Shown here: in pieces, positions 19,064-27,949 of the stretch
Numbering within the stretch: position 1 is the stretch's first letter
How the letters are laid out: every line of letters starts with the position of its first letter
NCBI GenBank assembly: GCA_019828565.1
Contig: JAHDYR010000025.1
Location: 248,001 to 312,000, forward strand
Length of the DNA stretch: 64,000 nt
Origin: Carpediemonas membranifera
Taxonomy: Eukaryota > Fornicata
Direction: 5' to 3'
The notes under the pieces: generated by a model
Seen by the model: only the letters and a program-made list of their open reading frames with translations
What the model was told of the DNA's origin: nothing
The model's database searches: none
Position numbers and translations under genes: made by a program

Positions 19064-22000
19064 ATGGCGGACAGCAAACCGAAGCCTATGAGCACCAAGC
19101 AGCTCAAGAAGCATTACGCTACCATCTTCAGTCCCCCGGCTGGCACAGAGACGGCTACCGACGGCCCTGCGTACTACCCCGTCGATGTCTTCGCCAAATG
19201 GAACATGAAGCGCCATCAGTGCCCCGGATGCGGCTGCAACTACTGGGCCTCGCACCCCAATCCCACCAACTGCGGCGATTCCACCTGCACGATGAAGTAC
19301 GGCTTCATCAACAACGCCCCCTTCGCCTCTGACGTCCGCCCCGCCAAGGTTGGCGACGCCTACACCATGACCGACGTCTGGAACAACTTCCAGGCCAAGA
19401 TGGAGAGCCTGAAGACGACCGTGACGAACCCCTCGAAGAACAACGAGGTGATCGAGACCATCGGCCACACGGCGATCCCCCGCTACCCCGTTGTCGCCCG
19501 CTGGCGCAAGGACGTAGACTTCGTCATCGCCGGCATCTTCTGCTTCCAGCCGCACTGTGTCTCCGGCGAGCTGGAGCCCCCCGCTAACCCCCTTGTCTGC
19601 CCGCAGTTCTGCCTCCGCTTCGGTGACCTCGACAACATCGGCTTCACCGGCCGCCACTACTCCGGCTTCCACATGCTCGGCGAGCAGGTGTTCAACGGGC
19701 CCGAGAAGGACGTCTACTTCAAGGACGGCACCATCGACAACAACCTCCACTGGCTGACCGACAACGACGGCCTTGCCCTCGACATTGACCGCCTCCGCCT
19801 CAAGGAGGACGTGTGGAGCGGCGGCGGGAACCTTGGCCCGTGCGTCGAGGTCTTCATCGACGGCCTCGAGGTCGGCAACATGGTCTTCATGCAGTACCGC
19901 GTCGACGACAACAACGAGCTCGTGCCCCTCGAGCGCCAGACCGTGGACGTCGGTATCGGCCTCGAGCGCCTGCCCTGGCTCCTCAACGGCTCCGAGACCA
20001 GCTACGGCCACGCCTTCCCCGTCGCCCGGGGGGCGCTCGCCGAGATTGCCGGCATCCAGGAGGAGTCCGACGACTACAAGACCTCTGTGGCGATGTGGAA
20101 CGCCTTCGCCCCATACTCATGCCACCTCGACATGGACGAGGCGACCCCCGAGAAGGCCTGGCAGACTGTCCTCACAGAGATGGCCAAGGACGGTGTCGCC
20201 GTGCCCGAGGTCCCGGAGGACGGCAATTTCGCCCGCGCGATCATCGACGCCATCGGCCCAGTCAAGGACATGTATATCGTCCTCGACCATACCCGGACGC
20301 TGCTGTTCGCCCTGTTTGACGGATGCATCCCCTCGAACCAGGGAGGCGGGTCTAACCTCCGTCGCGTCATTCGCCGCACGTTCCGCATCATGCAGGACCG
20401 CGGATGGAACATGGACGGGGCCAAGGACGCGATGGTCGACCGGCTCTGGGCCGTCATGGTCGCCCACACGACCGATCTCCGCACCATGCACGGCGAGGCT
20501 GACCTCCACATCGACGAGCGGTCGTTCAAGGGCATCATCGACTCGGAGTACACGAAGATGATGGCCACGGACGCCAAGGCCGTCGCTGAGGACACCAAGG
20601 CCGTCAAGGAGCAGCTCGACAAGCTCGCCAAGGTCCTCAAGGGCCTGCCCGCCGACGAGTCTGCCCACGACGCCAAGGCCGCGGCCATCCTGGACTTCTG
20701 GGCCGAGCTCTTCGTCGATAAGGCCGTCGCCCTCGACTCGGTCAAGCTTGTTCTCGAGACGATGGCGAAGGACAAGAAGGCTGCCAAGTACGCCGAGATC
20801 CTGAAGACTGTCGGCACGGAGCCCCCCAGCAACGTGTCGAGCGAGATCAACGACCGCCAGGAGGCCCGCAGAGCCACGCAGAACCAGACGGAGAAGAAGA
20901 AGGCTGCCGTGTACCACCTGGACGCCGCCACGGCGAGACAGACGGAGTACATGCTCGAGCGGGACGACGCCGACGAGCAGCACCACGACCTGGTCCGCGA
21001 GTTCGACAGCAAGGTCGTCGCCGTGATCGAGAACGTCATCACCGAGCATGACACGGCCGAGCACAAGTACAAGGGCCACCGCAACGTCGTCGTCATCGCC
21101 CAGACGTACTGCTACCCCGTGTCGGGCGGCCAAGACTGCGACCAGGGCACCGTGACCGTCGACGGCACGCGGTACCGCCTGTACGCCGTGACCAAGGACG
21201 GGCCTGTCGTCATCCACTACCTCTGCGCCATGGATGGCGCCCCGGTCGACCTCGACGTCGCACCGGGCACCCCAATTCACGTGGAGATCGACTTCACCCG
21301 CCGCACGCAGCTCCGGGTGCACCACACGGCCGCCCACCTCATCCACGCGGCCGCCCACAAGGTCCTCGGCGCCCACGTGTGGCAGCAGGGCGCCCACAAG
21401 CGGGTGGACCTGGCGCGGCTCGATATCTCCCACTACGCCCCCGTGTCGTTCGAGCAGCGCATGGAGATCCAGGCGGCGGCCAATGAGCTCATCAAGGGCG
21501 GCCATGCGATCCACAAGTACACGCTCGCCAAGGAGTCTGCCGAGAAGCAGTACGGCTACACGTTGTACCAGGGCGGCATCGTCCCGGGAAACACAGTCAG
21601 GACCGTCCGTATCGGCGAGGACGACGCCATCGTCGACGTCGAGGCCTGCTGCGGCACCCACTGCGACAACACCGACGAGCTCGGCCAGATCGTCGTCATC
21701 CGGACCAACTCGGTCCGCGACGGAGTCCAGCGCCTCGAGTTCGTCGCCGGTGACGCCGCTGCCCGCTTCCTGCAGTCCGTCGAGGAGCGGGAGCAGGCCC
21801 TGTGCACGTGCCACGGCCTCGACACTCCTGAGGACCTCGTCGATGCCGCCCGCGCCACCTTCAAGGACCGCGCCAAGTGCGAGAAGGCGCTGATCGGGCT
21901 CAAGGACAACGTGCTGGCCCTCGCCGCCACGGCCTTGGACCGCCGCACGGTCATCCACACTGACGCGTACATGATGAACAAGGCGAACAAGCTCATGGCC

Positions 22001-22924
22001 ACCGTCGCCCAAACTGCCGCTGCCAATGGCTGGGCGGACTGGGCGCTGCTCTTCGCCTTTGAGCAGGACGGCAACACCACGCTCCAGGGCTTCGCGTGCG
22101 AGTCCGTGGCCGACAAGGCCAAGCAGCTGTTCGAGGAGAACAAGGCCGACAGGAAGGTCACCCTCCGCGAGCAGGTCAAGACCGACAAGAAGGCCGGCAA
22201 GGTGTCCAACCTCACCGTCTCGCTCCCCCCCGCCGCCGCAGCCGCCGTCATCGCCGACTTTGAGCGCGTCGTCGAGCCCCGCCACAAGACGGCCCCGTCC
22301 TCCCGTGCCGTCGCCGCGGAGGGCAGCTTCAAGCCGGACACGGAGAACGTACGCATGCAGGCCCGCGAGCAGGCGATGATGGAGCTGTACCAGAGCCAGG
22401 ACGCTGACACGCTCGTCACCATCGCCACCCGCATCACGCAGGAGGCGGACCTCTTCCACGCACAGTGCGTCGGCCTTATCGAGACAATCTACGGCCTCCT
22501 TGGCGCCACGTACGGCCCCCTGGTCGACGCTGACGCCGCCAACGGCCGCAGCGTGCTGTACACCCACGAGATGGTCAGCGGCACGTGGTCCGAACCCGCC
22601 CTTCTCGCCGAGGCCCTCCGCGGACCCGGCAAGCACGCTGCCCTGATCAGCGGGCCCCGCACCAACACCGCCCAGGCCGGCGTCACGGGCTATATCATGG
22701 GGTGGGCGAACGCTGAGGCCGCCGAGGAGCTCAAGACTGTCTTCGGTGGCGACGCCAAGGTCTGGGAGGACCAGGAGGCGGGCTGCCCCATGTATGAGGA
22801 GGTCGATGGCCTCGTGAAGGTGACGGCGACGACCGACCTGAACTGGATGAAGCAGTGCCTCAAGGCCGCCGGGTACGCCGACGACAAGTGGAACGAGAGC
22901 AAGGGGAAGAAGGGCAAGAAGTAG
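19064..22924 (+). CDS. AARS: Alanyl-tRNA synthetase, archaeal type
   Basis: This 1286-residue enzyme charges tRNA-Ala. The N-terminus has the archaeal-type zinc segment CPGCGCNYWASHPNP...C, then the class II core (VDFVIAGIFCFQPHCV, EQVFNGPEKDVYF, ETSYGHAFP). The editing domain has HHTAAHLIHAAAHKVLG and the zinc ligands CCGTHCDNT, in place of the usual CGGTH. A Lys/Ala-rich coiled insertion lies around 480-640. Archaeal-type features distinguish it from the bacterial/mitochondrial-like AlaRS of most eukaryotes; such a gene has been described in diplomonads and parabasalids. Extreme C-ending codon use suggests high expression. I start at MADSKPK, since the preceding open stretch is hydrophobic and unlike AlaRS. 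The stop is followed directly by AGTAAAC. Confidence 0.93.
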   Translation: MADSKPKPMSTKQLKKHYATIFSPPAGTETATDGPAYYPVDVFAKWNMKRHQCPGCGCNYWASHPNPTNCGDSTCTMKYGFINNAPFASDVRPAKVGDAYTMTDVWNNFQAKMESLKTTVTNPSKNNEVIETIGHTAIPRYPVVARWRKDVDFVIAGIFCFQPHCVSGELEPPANPLVCPQFCLRFGDLDNIGFTGRHYSGFHMLGEQVFNGPEKDVYFKDGTIDNNLHWLTDNDGLALDIDRLRLKEDVWSGGGNLGPCVEVFIDGLEVGNMVFMQYRVDDNNELVPLERQTVDVGIGLERLPWLLNGSETSYGHAFPVARGALAEIAGIQEESDDYKTSVAMWNAFAPYSCHLDMDEATPEKAWQTVLTEMAKDGVAVPEVPEDGNFARAIIDAIGPVKDMYIVLDHTRTLLFALFDGCIPSNQGGGSNLRRVIRRTFRIMQDRGWNMDGAKDAMVDRLWAVMVAHTTDLRTMHGEADLHIDERSFKGIIDSEYTKMMATDAKAVAEDTKAVKEQLDKLAKVLKGLPADESAHDAKAAAILDFWAELFVDKAVALDSVKLVLETMAKDKKAAKYAEILKTVGTEPPSNVSSEINDRQEARRATQNQTEKKKAAVYHLDAATARQTEYMLERDDADEQHHDLVREFDSKVVAVIENVITEHDTAEHKYKGHRNVVVIAQTYCYPVSGGQDCDQGTVTVDGTRYRLYAVTKDGPVVIHYLCAMDGAPVDLDVAPGTPIHVEIDFTRRTQLRVHHTAAHLIHAAAHKVLGAHVWQQGAHKRVDLARLDISHYAPVSFEQRMEIQAAANELIKGGHAIHKYTLAKESAEKQYGYTLYQGGIVPGNTVRTVRIGEDDAIVDVEACCGTHCDNTDELGQIVVIRTNSVRDGVQRLEFVAGDAAARFLQSVEEREQALCTCHGLDTPEDLVDAARATFKDRAKCEKALIGLKDNVLALAATALDRRTVIHTDAYMMNKANKLMATVAQTAAANGWADWALLFAFEQDGNTTLQGFACESVADKAKQLFEENKADRKVTLREQVKTDKKAGKVSNLTVSLPPAAAAAVIADFERVVEPRHKTAPSSRAVAAEGSFKPDTENVRMQAREQAMMELYQSQDADTLVTIATRITQEADLFHAQCVGLIETIYGLLGATYGPLVDADAANGRSVLYTHEMVSGTWSEPALLAEALRGPGKHAALISGPRTNTAQAGVTGYIMGWANAEAAEELKTVFGGDAKVWEDQEAGCPMYEEVDGLVKVTATTDLNWMKQCLKAAGYADDKWNESKGKKGKK

Positions 22925-23264
22925 AGTAAACGGTTTCCTGTCGTACCTTCAATCCACAATAAGTCACTGAATCTTTATAACCATCACCCTGACCCTTGGT
23001 CTCGTCTCGATGAATCAGCCTCGCCAAAGTCGAGCCAAGGCACAATAAGTGTTGCGCAGTATAAACACATTTTTCGAACCCTCCCAGACAGGGCCTGAAA
23101 GGAACGATCAAAGTGCCAAACTGTACAACATCATCCGTCCGTAGACGAATGTTGGCGGTTAGCCAATTGATGATACTGGAATGATGTTGGAAGGCGCGGG
23201 ATCGAGGTGCGACTGAACGGAGAGCCACTGAGCTCATCTTCCGTGGTAAGAACGCCACAGAACA
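22925..23264. other. Intergenic region, AlaRS to DHHC gene
   Basis: Low-GC flank with an AGTAAAC just after the AlaRS stop. A minus-strand open frame crosses it into the AlaRS end but has no recognisable content. No RNA gene was recognised. Confidence 0.4.
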
Positions 23265-23272
23265 TAAACTGC
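23265..23272 (+). promoter_or_regulatory. TAAACTGC-type upstream element (DHHC gene)
   Basis: TAAACTGC ends 40 bases before the ATG at 23313. Confidence 0.5.
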
Positions 23273-23312
23273 ACAATCAGGCACTGCGACAAACAGGCCT
23301 ACCGAAGCGAGT

Positions 23313-25049
23313 ATGGCTGATGCTGACAAACCTCAACCCGTGGTTCCTGCAGCTAAGAAGCCTTCTGGTCCAGCGTCGTTGTACGACCTCGCAATGAAGA
23401 ATGAAAAGGCGATTCTCGAATACTGCCGTGCAAACCGCGCTGCCGTCTCTGCAATCGACAAAGGAGGCTGCACATTATGTCATTATACCATGCTACTCAA
23501 CAAGATCAACGTATCAACCGAGCTGATCCGCCTCGGGACAAGCAGCTTCGTCATTGCAAACAACGACAAGCAGCGCGGCGCCCTGGCAGGTATGTCGGTA
23601 TTCCACATCGCCTGCAAGCGGGGCTTCCACCCCGTCGTCCATGCAATCCTCGAGGAGAAGACGCCCGAGGAGCTGGCCCGCATTACGCAGTTCACGAGTG
23701 CGACAGGGGTGTGCGGCATCCACCTGGCAGCAATGGAGGGGCATACCAACATAGTGCACCTAATCGTAGAGGCCAACCCCCTCTGCGCGACACTGGCGGA
23801 CAACAATGGCTGGACCTCCCTCCACCATGCGGCCTTCAACGAGCACTGTGACACTATCTCCTACCTCTGCACCAGCCCCAAGATCCAAACGAGCGTCGAC
23901 AGACACTCCGACCTCGACGGCCGGACCCCGCTGCACGAAGCGGCGAGGAACGACTCGCCCAAAGCCTGCCGTCTGCTGCTCTCCCACGGGGCCTCGCTCA
24001 CGGTTCGGGACGACAGCGGGCTCTCGCCGTTCCGTCTGGCCAAGCGCATGAACTCACCGCACGCGGCTAACCTGCTGAGCCGGGCGGCCTGGCTGCACTA
24101 CACCGTCGGGCTATGTGGCTTGCGACCCAAAGCGAGGTCGGCCGACAAGGGCGGTGTGGGTTGGCGTTTCAGCACTAGGCCCTGGTTCAGGCCGCCTTGG
24201 GTGTACTGGCTCGTCGTGTGGCCCCCAGCTATGCTGTACCTGCTGTCGATGGTCTACCACCTCTCGGCCCGGTCCTGGGTCGGGATCGCCCAAATCGTCA
24301 CGTTCAGCGCCGCCGTGGTGTGGTTCCTCGTGCTGCTCTTCATGCACACGCTCCTGTGGCGGTCCAACCCTGGCCGCATCCGGCCCCTGCCCGACACAGA
24401 ATACTACGCCGCCGTCAACGCCGGCGAGACAGTCTGTCACACTTGCCGGACAAGGCGGCTGTTGCGGGCGAAACACTGCGCCTCCTGCGGGGTCTGCGTC
24501 CATCGAATGGACCATCATTGCCTCTGGGTCGGCAACTGCATCGGCGCCCACAACCACCGCCTGTTCATGGCGTTCCTGGTGTTCCAGCAGGGATTCAACG
24601 TCATCAGCGCCTTCGCCCTCGTGGTGCTGGTCTTCCTCGACCCCATGCTGTACCAGATCACATGGACATGGCAGGGGGTGCTCTGGGCGATAGGGTCAAT
24701 GATATTTAAGTATTTTATCACGATAGCCACTTTTATTTACTTGCTTGCGAGCACTATTCCGGTCTTGTCACTGTGTAAGAACCATCTGAAGCAGATCTCG
24801 GTCAACATCACGACGAACGAGGGCATGAACCGCGAGAAGTACCCTCACATGGCGCTGACGTCGCCCACCCACAAGTTCAGTCCCTTTAACGACGGTTGCA
24901 TGCCCAACATCGGTCAGTTCATCCGTGGATACGGGATGTGGCGGCGTGCGGACGTCTCAGAAGAGTGGGACGCGAGGCTGAAGGCTATGAGAGTCGAGCG
25001 GATCCGGAAGATGATGGCGGACGTCCGGCAGGCTGATAATAAAGTATGA
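23313..25049 (+). CDS. Ankyrin-repeat DHHC palmitoyltransferase (Akr1/HIP14 type)
   Basis: The 578-residue protein has about five N-terminal ankyrin repeats (for example GVCGIHLAAMEGHTNIVHLI and GRTPLHEAARNDSPKACRLL). Membrane segments follow, with the cysteine-rich catalytic domain CHTCRTRRLLRAKHCASC then CVHRMDHHCLWVGNCIG, where the catalytic Cys is the C of DHHC (near residue 400). Two more membrane helices and a TTxE-like NITTNE motif come next. The enzyme S-acylates proteins at Golgi or endosomal membranes; ankyrins recruit substrates in Akr1 and HIP14. Several 24.6-24.8 kb codons are AT-rich where the last helices are encoded. All key catalytic residues are present. Confidence 0.93.
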   Translation: MADADKPQPVVPAAKKPSGPASLYDLAMKNEKAILEYCRANRAAVSAIDKGGCTLCHYTMLLNKINVSTELIRLGTSSFVIANNDKQRGALAGMSVFHIACKRGFHPVVHAILEEKTPEELARITQFTSATGVCGIHLAAMEGHTNIVHLIVEANPLCATLADNNGWTSLHHAAFNEHCDTISYLCTSPKIQTSVDRHSDLDGRTPLHEAARNDSPKACRLLLSHGASLTVRDDSGLSPFRLAKRMNSPHAANLLSRAAWLHYTVGLCGLRPKARSADKGGVGWRFSTRPWFRPPWVYWLVVWPPAMLYLLSMVYHLSARSWVGIAQIVTFSAAVVWFLVLLFMHTLLWRSNPGRIRPLPDTEYYAAVNAGETVCHTCRTRRLLRAKHCASCGVCVHRMDHHCLWVGNCIGAHNHRLFMAFLVFQQGFNVISAFALVVLVFLDPMLYQITWTWQGVLWAIGSMIFKYFITIATFIYLLASTIPVLSLCKNHLKQISVNITTNEGMNREKYPHMALTSPTHKFSPFNDGCMPNIGQFIRGYGMWRRADVSEEWDARLKAMRVERIRKMMADVRQADNKV

Positions 25050-25150
25050 CTCGTCCTCAGGCCCGCAGCCCATTGATACGACTATCATGTTTATGTCCAG
25101 CGTCCTGCTTGGCCACAGCTTGGGGTGGGCCGGAGCCGCCACAGACGACC

Positions 25151-25459
25151 TCACATCGCCTCGTCCTCCTGCTCCTCCGGTGGTGGCCCGCACGGCTCGA
25201 TCATGTGCTCCATGAACTCATACCGCATCCTGGCCTGCGACTTCCCTTCCACCAGTGCGGAGTAGGCGAGGATGTGGTCGTGGCCGATGTAGGATGTGAT
25301 TGAGTCGCGATGCTGGTTGGTAAGCCACTCACTGCGTAAACTATGTAGTGCTATATGCTGGTACATACTGTTTTGTGGTGTCTGCGTTGCCAGTTCCTGG
25401 TGTACGTGCTGCTAGAGGGGCAAGTTGGCTGAAATACGATGTCTTGACGTCAGCAGCAT
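25151..25459 (-). CDS. SF3B5: Splicing factor 3B subunit 5 (SF3b10), spliced
   Basis: The last exon (25151-25331) encodes EWLTNQHRDSITSYIGHD and MIEPCGPPPEE, the SF3B5 signature. Removing 25332-25368 joins it to PGTGNADTTKH, matching the conserved GTGHADTTK block. Exon 2 continues upstream to SQLAPLAAR. The first residues are uncertain. A 20-nt intron at 25429-25448 would give ATG 25459 and an 83-residue protein (human 86). Alternatively, an ATG-only exon joined by a 35-nt intron ending CATAG would add about 20 residues. SF3B5 is a small core subunit of SF3b in U2 snRNP, which recognises branch points. It fits a genome that still splices. Confidence 0.85.
25332..25368 (-). other. Spliceosomal intron, 37 nt (SF3B5)
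   Basis: Donor GTATGT, acceptor TTTACGCAG, phase 2. Removal rebuilds the conserved DTTK-x-EWL junction. Confidence 0.92.
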
Positions 25460-25650
25460 TCTTTGTGTTGAATATGTCCTGATAACCCTATGTAACTGTG
25501 ATCTAGATGCCCATATACACACCATATGTCTTAGGTGGACAGTTTTGACTCCTTTTGCTCTCCATGCCCGACCGTACATGGCATATCATGTAACAGTATA
25601 AATCACTTCACCATAGCCCTTAAACAACTACCCCACGCTCATTTAACAAC

Positions 25651-26679
25651 CTATTCCAGCAGCTGGACCTCGTCGACGTCCAGCACTGTCAGCGACGAGT
25701 CTGTCAGCGCCCCCTTCATGTTGGGCCGACACGCCGCCGCCACCCGTGTCCCGCTGGGGTTAAACTTCAGCCTGACCACGGCCCCGCTGAACGGCACAGG
25801 CGTGAGTGGCGATGTCTTGCTGGAGTCGATGACGCTGAGCGAGTGGACCTGCACGGTCCGGTCGCCCCCGCCCGACAGGAAGAGACGGCCGCCAGGGTGC
25901 ACCGCGATGGTGTAGACTATGTGGTCTGTCGGAGGGGTGGTTGTCTTGTCCTGGTGAACCCGGAAGGCCACCTTGTTGGCCTTCGTAGAAACAGTCGTGA
26001 TGGCCATGCGGCATGCGATCGAGGCGACCGTGAAGAACTCGTCGCCCCTCAGCCACTTCACTGCAGCTGTAGGGTGGGCTAGCAAGGACTCGCGGGCCTT
26101 GATGATGACACTGCCGGGTGGTCCACCGTTGGGCACCGACAGCATCGCCAATGCGTCGACAACAACGACCTTGCGCCCCTTAGTCGCCACTAGCATCCGC
26201 CCTTCGTTATTTGAGAGGTCTATGTCGATGATATCGTCCTCGAACTCGAGGGTGGCCGGCAAGTTCTCGCCACGAATGTCGATGGCCGTGAGCCGGTTCC
26301 CACTGGCGCACCACAGATGGGTATTACCGCATATAAGACGCGTCACAGGGGCGGGGAACGGATCGGAGATCTGCAGACGCTCGTCGGTGTCAGGATCTAT
26401 GCCAATTATGCTGCCATTCTTCAATCCAGTGAAAATAAACGGGCTCTCACAAAATCTATCTGCATGAGGCTCTAGACAAGCACAAACCATATTCACAGCA
26501 GAGAACCGGGCTATCAAGGTAAACTTCTTTTGGCGCTGTGCCCTCTGTGTTGTATATCCGGAGATACTGAGTGAGTTTTGGCTTGATAAACTTACTGAGT
26601 CATAGTATGATGCAACAAGAGCAGTATCAGACCCCCAACTGATGTCTGTAATCAGCCCTTTAGTCCTTGCAAGCTCCAT
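25651..26679 (-). CDS. BUB3: Bub3-like WD40 spindle-checkpoint protein, two introns that together preserve frame
   Basis: Exons are 26596-26679, 26488-26566 and 25651-26459, giving 323 residues (human 328). Unspliced translation is open but spoils the first blade. Splicing both introns yields LVASYYDSYLRIYNTEG and VLCCEYDRFCES, the normal Bub3 blade-1 pattern. Later blades match Bub3: GRKVVVVDALAM, KARESLLAHPTAAVKWL, CRMAITTVS, KVAFRVHQ, then IVYTIAVHPGGRLFLSGGGD. Bub3 brings Bub1/BubR1 to kinetochores in the spindle checkpoint. The close relative Rae1 is the alternative, but the REsLL...R.A block and the AFR.H segment favour Bub3. A promoter-like TAAACTGC is 10 bases upstream of the ATG. Confidence 0.8.
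   Translation of the reverse strand: MELARTKGLITDISWGSDTALVASYYDSVSLSSQNSLSISGYTTQRAQRQKKFTLIARFSAVNMVCACLEPHADRFCESPFIFTGLKNGSIIGIDPDTDERLQISDPFPAPVTRLICGNTHLWCASGNRLTAIDIRGENLPATLEFEDDIIDIDLSNNEGRMLVATKGRKVVVVDALAMLSVPNGGPPGSVIIKARESLLAHPTAAVKWLRGDEFFTVASIACRMAITTVSTKANKVAFRVHQDKTTTPPTDHIVYTIAVHPGGRLFLSGGGDRTVQVHSLSVIDSSKTSPLTPVPFSGAVVRLKFNPSGTRVAAACRPNMKGALTDSSLTVLDVDEVQLLE
26460..26487 (-). other. Spliceosomal intron, 28 nt (Bub3, second)
   Basis: Donor GTTTGT, acceptor CTCATGCAG, phase 1. It is hidden inside a continuous open frame together with the first intron. Confidence 0.85.
26567..26595 (-). other. Spliceosomal intron, 29 nt (Bub3, first)
   Basis: Donor GTAAGT, acceptor CTCACTCAG, phase 0. 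Length 29 plus 28 equals 57, so unspliced RNA stays in frame overall. Confidence 0.85.
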
Positions 26680-26689
26680 GCCTTCTGCA

Positions 26690-26697
26690 TAAACTGC
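26690..26697 (+). promoter_or_regulatory. TAAACTGC-type upstream element (Bub3)
   Basis: The element begins 10 bases upstream of the Bub3 ATG, which is on the opposite strand. Confidence 0.5.
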
Positions 26698-26803
26698 GAT
26701 TCACACTTCCGGACACCAAGAAGAGTTAGCCAAACGCCGATGGAGCAGTACCTGAGCCCGGAACCGCTCCGCCGTCACATAGCACAATAAATTTACCCTA
26801 GCC

Positions 26804-27622
26804 TTAGTTGGCGAATTCCTCATCACTTGCGTGCTCGCTGACGGGCAGGCTGTCCTGGTTCCCTGCCCGGAAGAGCAGCTCGGGGTTGAAGAGAGACCGT
26901 GCGTAGTCGACGATGGCCTGGGACAGAGTTGTCGAGAGGTTCTTCTGGTGCACGACCTTGGCCTGCTTGCGGAAGGCCTTCATGCCGAAAGGTACTGTCT
27001 TACTGAAAAGCCAGTTGATAAAAGAGGCCCAAATGGGGCCTTCAAAAGGCAGCTTGGGGTCAAGGTCGCAGAAGACCGTGATGTGCGTCTGGTGGCGCCC
27101 CGTGGCCTTGTCGATAACGGGGTAGATGCGGCTGATGCCGTCGGGCATGCTCATGCGGCACTCAGCGGGGACGCCCTTGGGTATGGGGATGTCGTCGCCG
27201 GGGTGGGTAACGAAGGTCATGAAGAGAGCGTCCTTGTCGGTCTCATCGGTGAAGTACTGGCCGGAGAGCAGGATCTCACGGACCTTGTACTTCTTGGGAA
27301 TGAGGGGAAGGGGCAGCTTGATGATGATCTGTCCGACCTGGTGCCAGTCGTTCTTGCCGAGCTCCGCCGTCATGTTGTTGAGCTTGTGGCAGGTAGGGAC
27401 CCAATCGGCCCAACGATCAACGTCGGTGCTCACGGCAAGGCACTCGCTCATCGGGTTGTCGATGACGTAATCGAGATAGACGCTGTAGATGCCTGGGCCG
27501 CTGAGACCAACTTGGAAGCCCACCTTGATGTCCTCCTTGTCTACTGGCCAGTTCCAAGCACGATCAGTGGGGCGCTGAAGTCTCTCGCGCTGGTGATCGC
27601 TGATTTTGGTCTCGAATACCAT
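26804..27622 (-). CDS. START/SRPBCC-like lipid-binding protein
   Basis: The 272-residue product has the look of a START-type helix-grip fold: an N-terminal helix region, strands VYLDYVIDNPMSECLAV, a DVDRWADWVPTC segment typical of the first helix and loop, and alternating strands (QIIIKLPLPLIPKKYKVREI, HQTHITVFCDLDPKLPF). The C-terminal amphipathic helix (around LFSKTVPFGMKAFRKQAK) would cap the lipid cavity, and a disordered Ser/Asp/Glu tail follows. Such proteins bind or move single lipids between membranes; the ligand cannot be read. ATG 27622 (MVFETK) is preferred; the frame is open back to 27673. A GGTAAAT lies about 10 bases after the stop. Confidence 0.65.
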   Translation of the reverse strand: MVFETKISDHQRERLQRPTDRAWNWPVDKEDIKVGFQVGLSGPGIYSVYLDYVIDNPMSECLAVSTDVDRWADWVPTCHKLNNMTAELGKNDWHQVGQIIIKLPLPLIPKKYKVREILLSGQYFTDETDKDALFMTFVTHPGDDIPIPKGVPAECRMSMPDGISRIYPVIDKATGRHQTHITVFCDLDPKLPFEGPIWASFINWLFSKTVPFGMKAFRKQAKVVHQKNLSTTLSQAIVDYARSLFNPELLFRAGNQDSLPVSEHASDEEFAN

Positions 27623-27949
27623 GTCTAAAGGGCAATAGTAGGTCCTCGGGGTTTGCAGAAATGAAGCCATCAATCCGAAACGGGACAGAACCTTGAGGGG
27701 GCATACATCTGTGTCCTGGCGGTTCAGGTGAACTGCTGGAGCTCTCTTGTTCCTGCTTTATTGGACGTTTTCCAACTGCTCAGTGGCGCCACCTGGGGCA
27801 AGGTCGAGTATCAGCGGCGACCTGGCGATCTAAGTACAACAGGTGTTGGAGGAGTGACTGACAGTTACTTACAGTGTCTGGTAGATTCTGTCGAATCTTG
27901 TGATCGAGACGACTCGTTCGCGAGTTCTCCGCCAAAACGACTTTGCCCA

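Noticed and set aside
20117-22636. A very long minus-strand open frame (839 codons) inside AlaRS.
   Set aside because: It is antisense to a clear enzyme gene. Strong C-ending codon bias removes stop codons on the other strand; the translation is low-complexity.
22860-23276. A 138-codon minus-strand frame across the AlaRS end.
   Set aside because: It overlaps the AlaRS coding end, has no domain and has no plausible start context.
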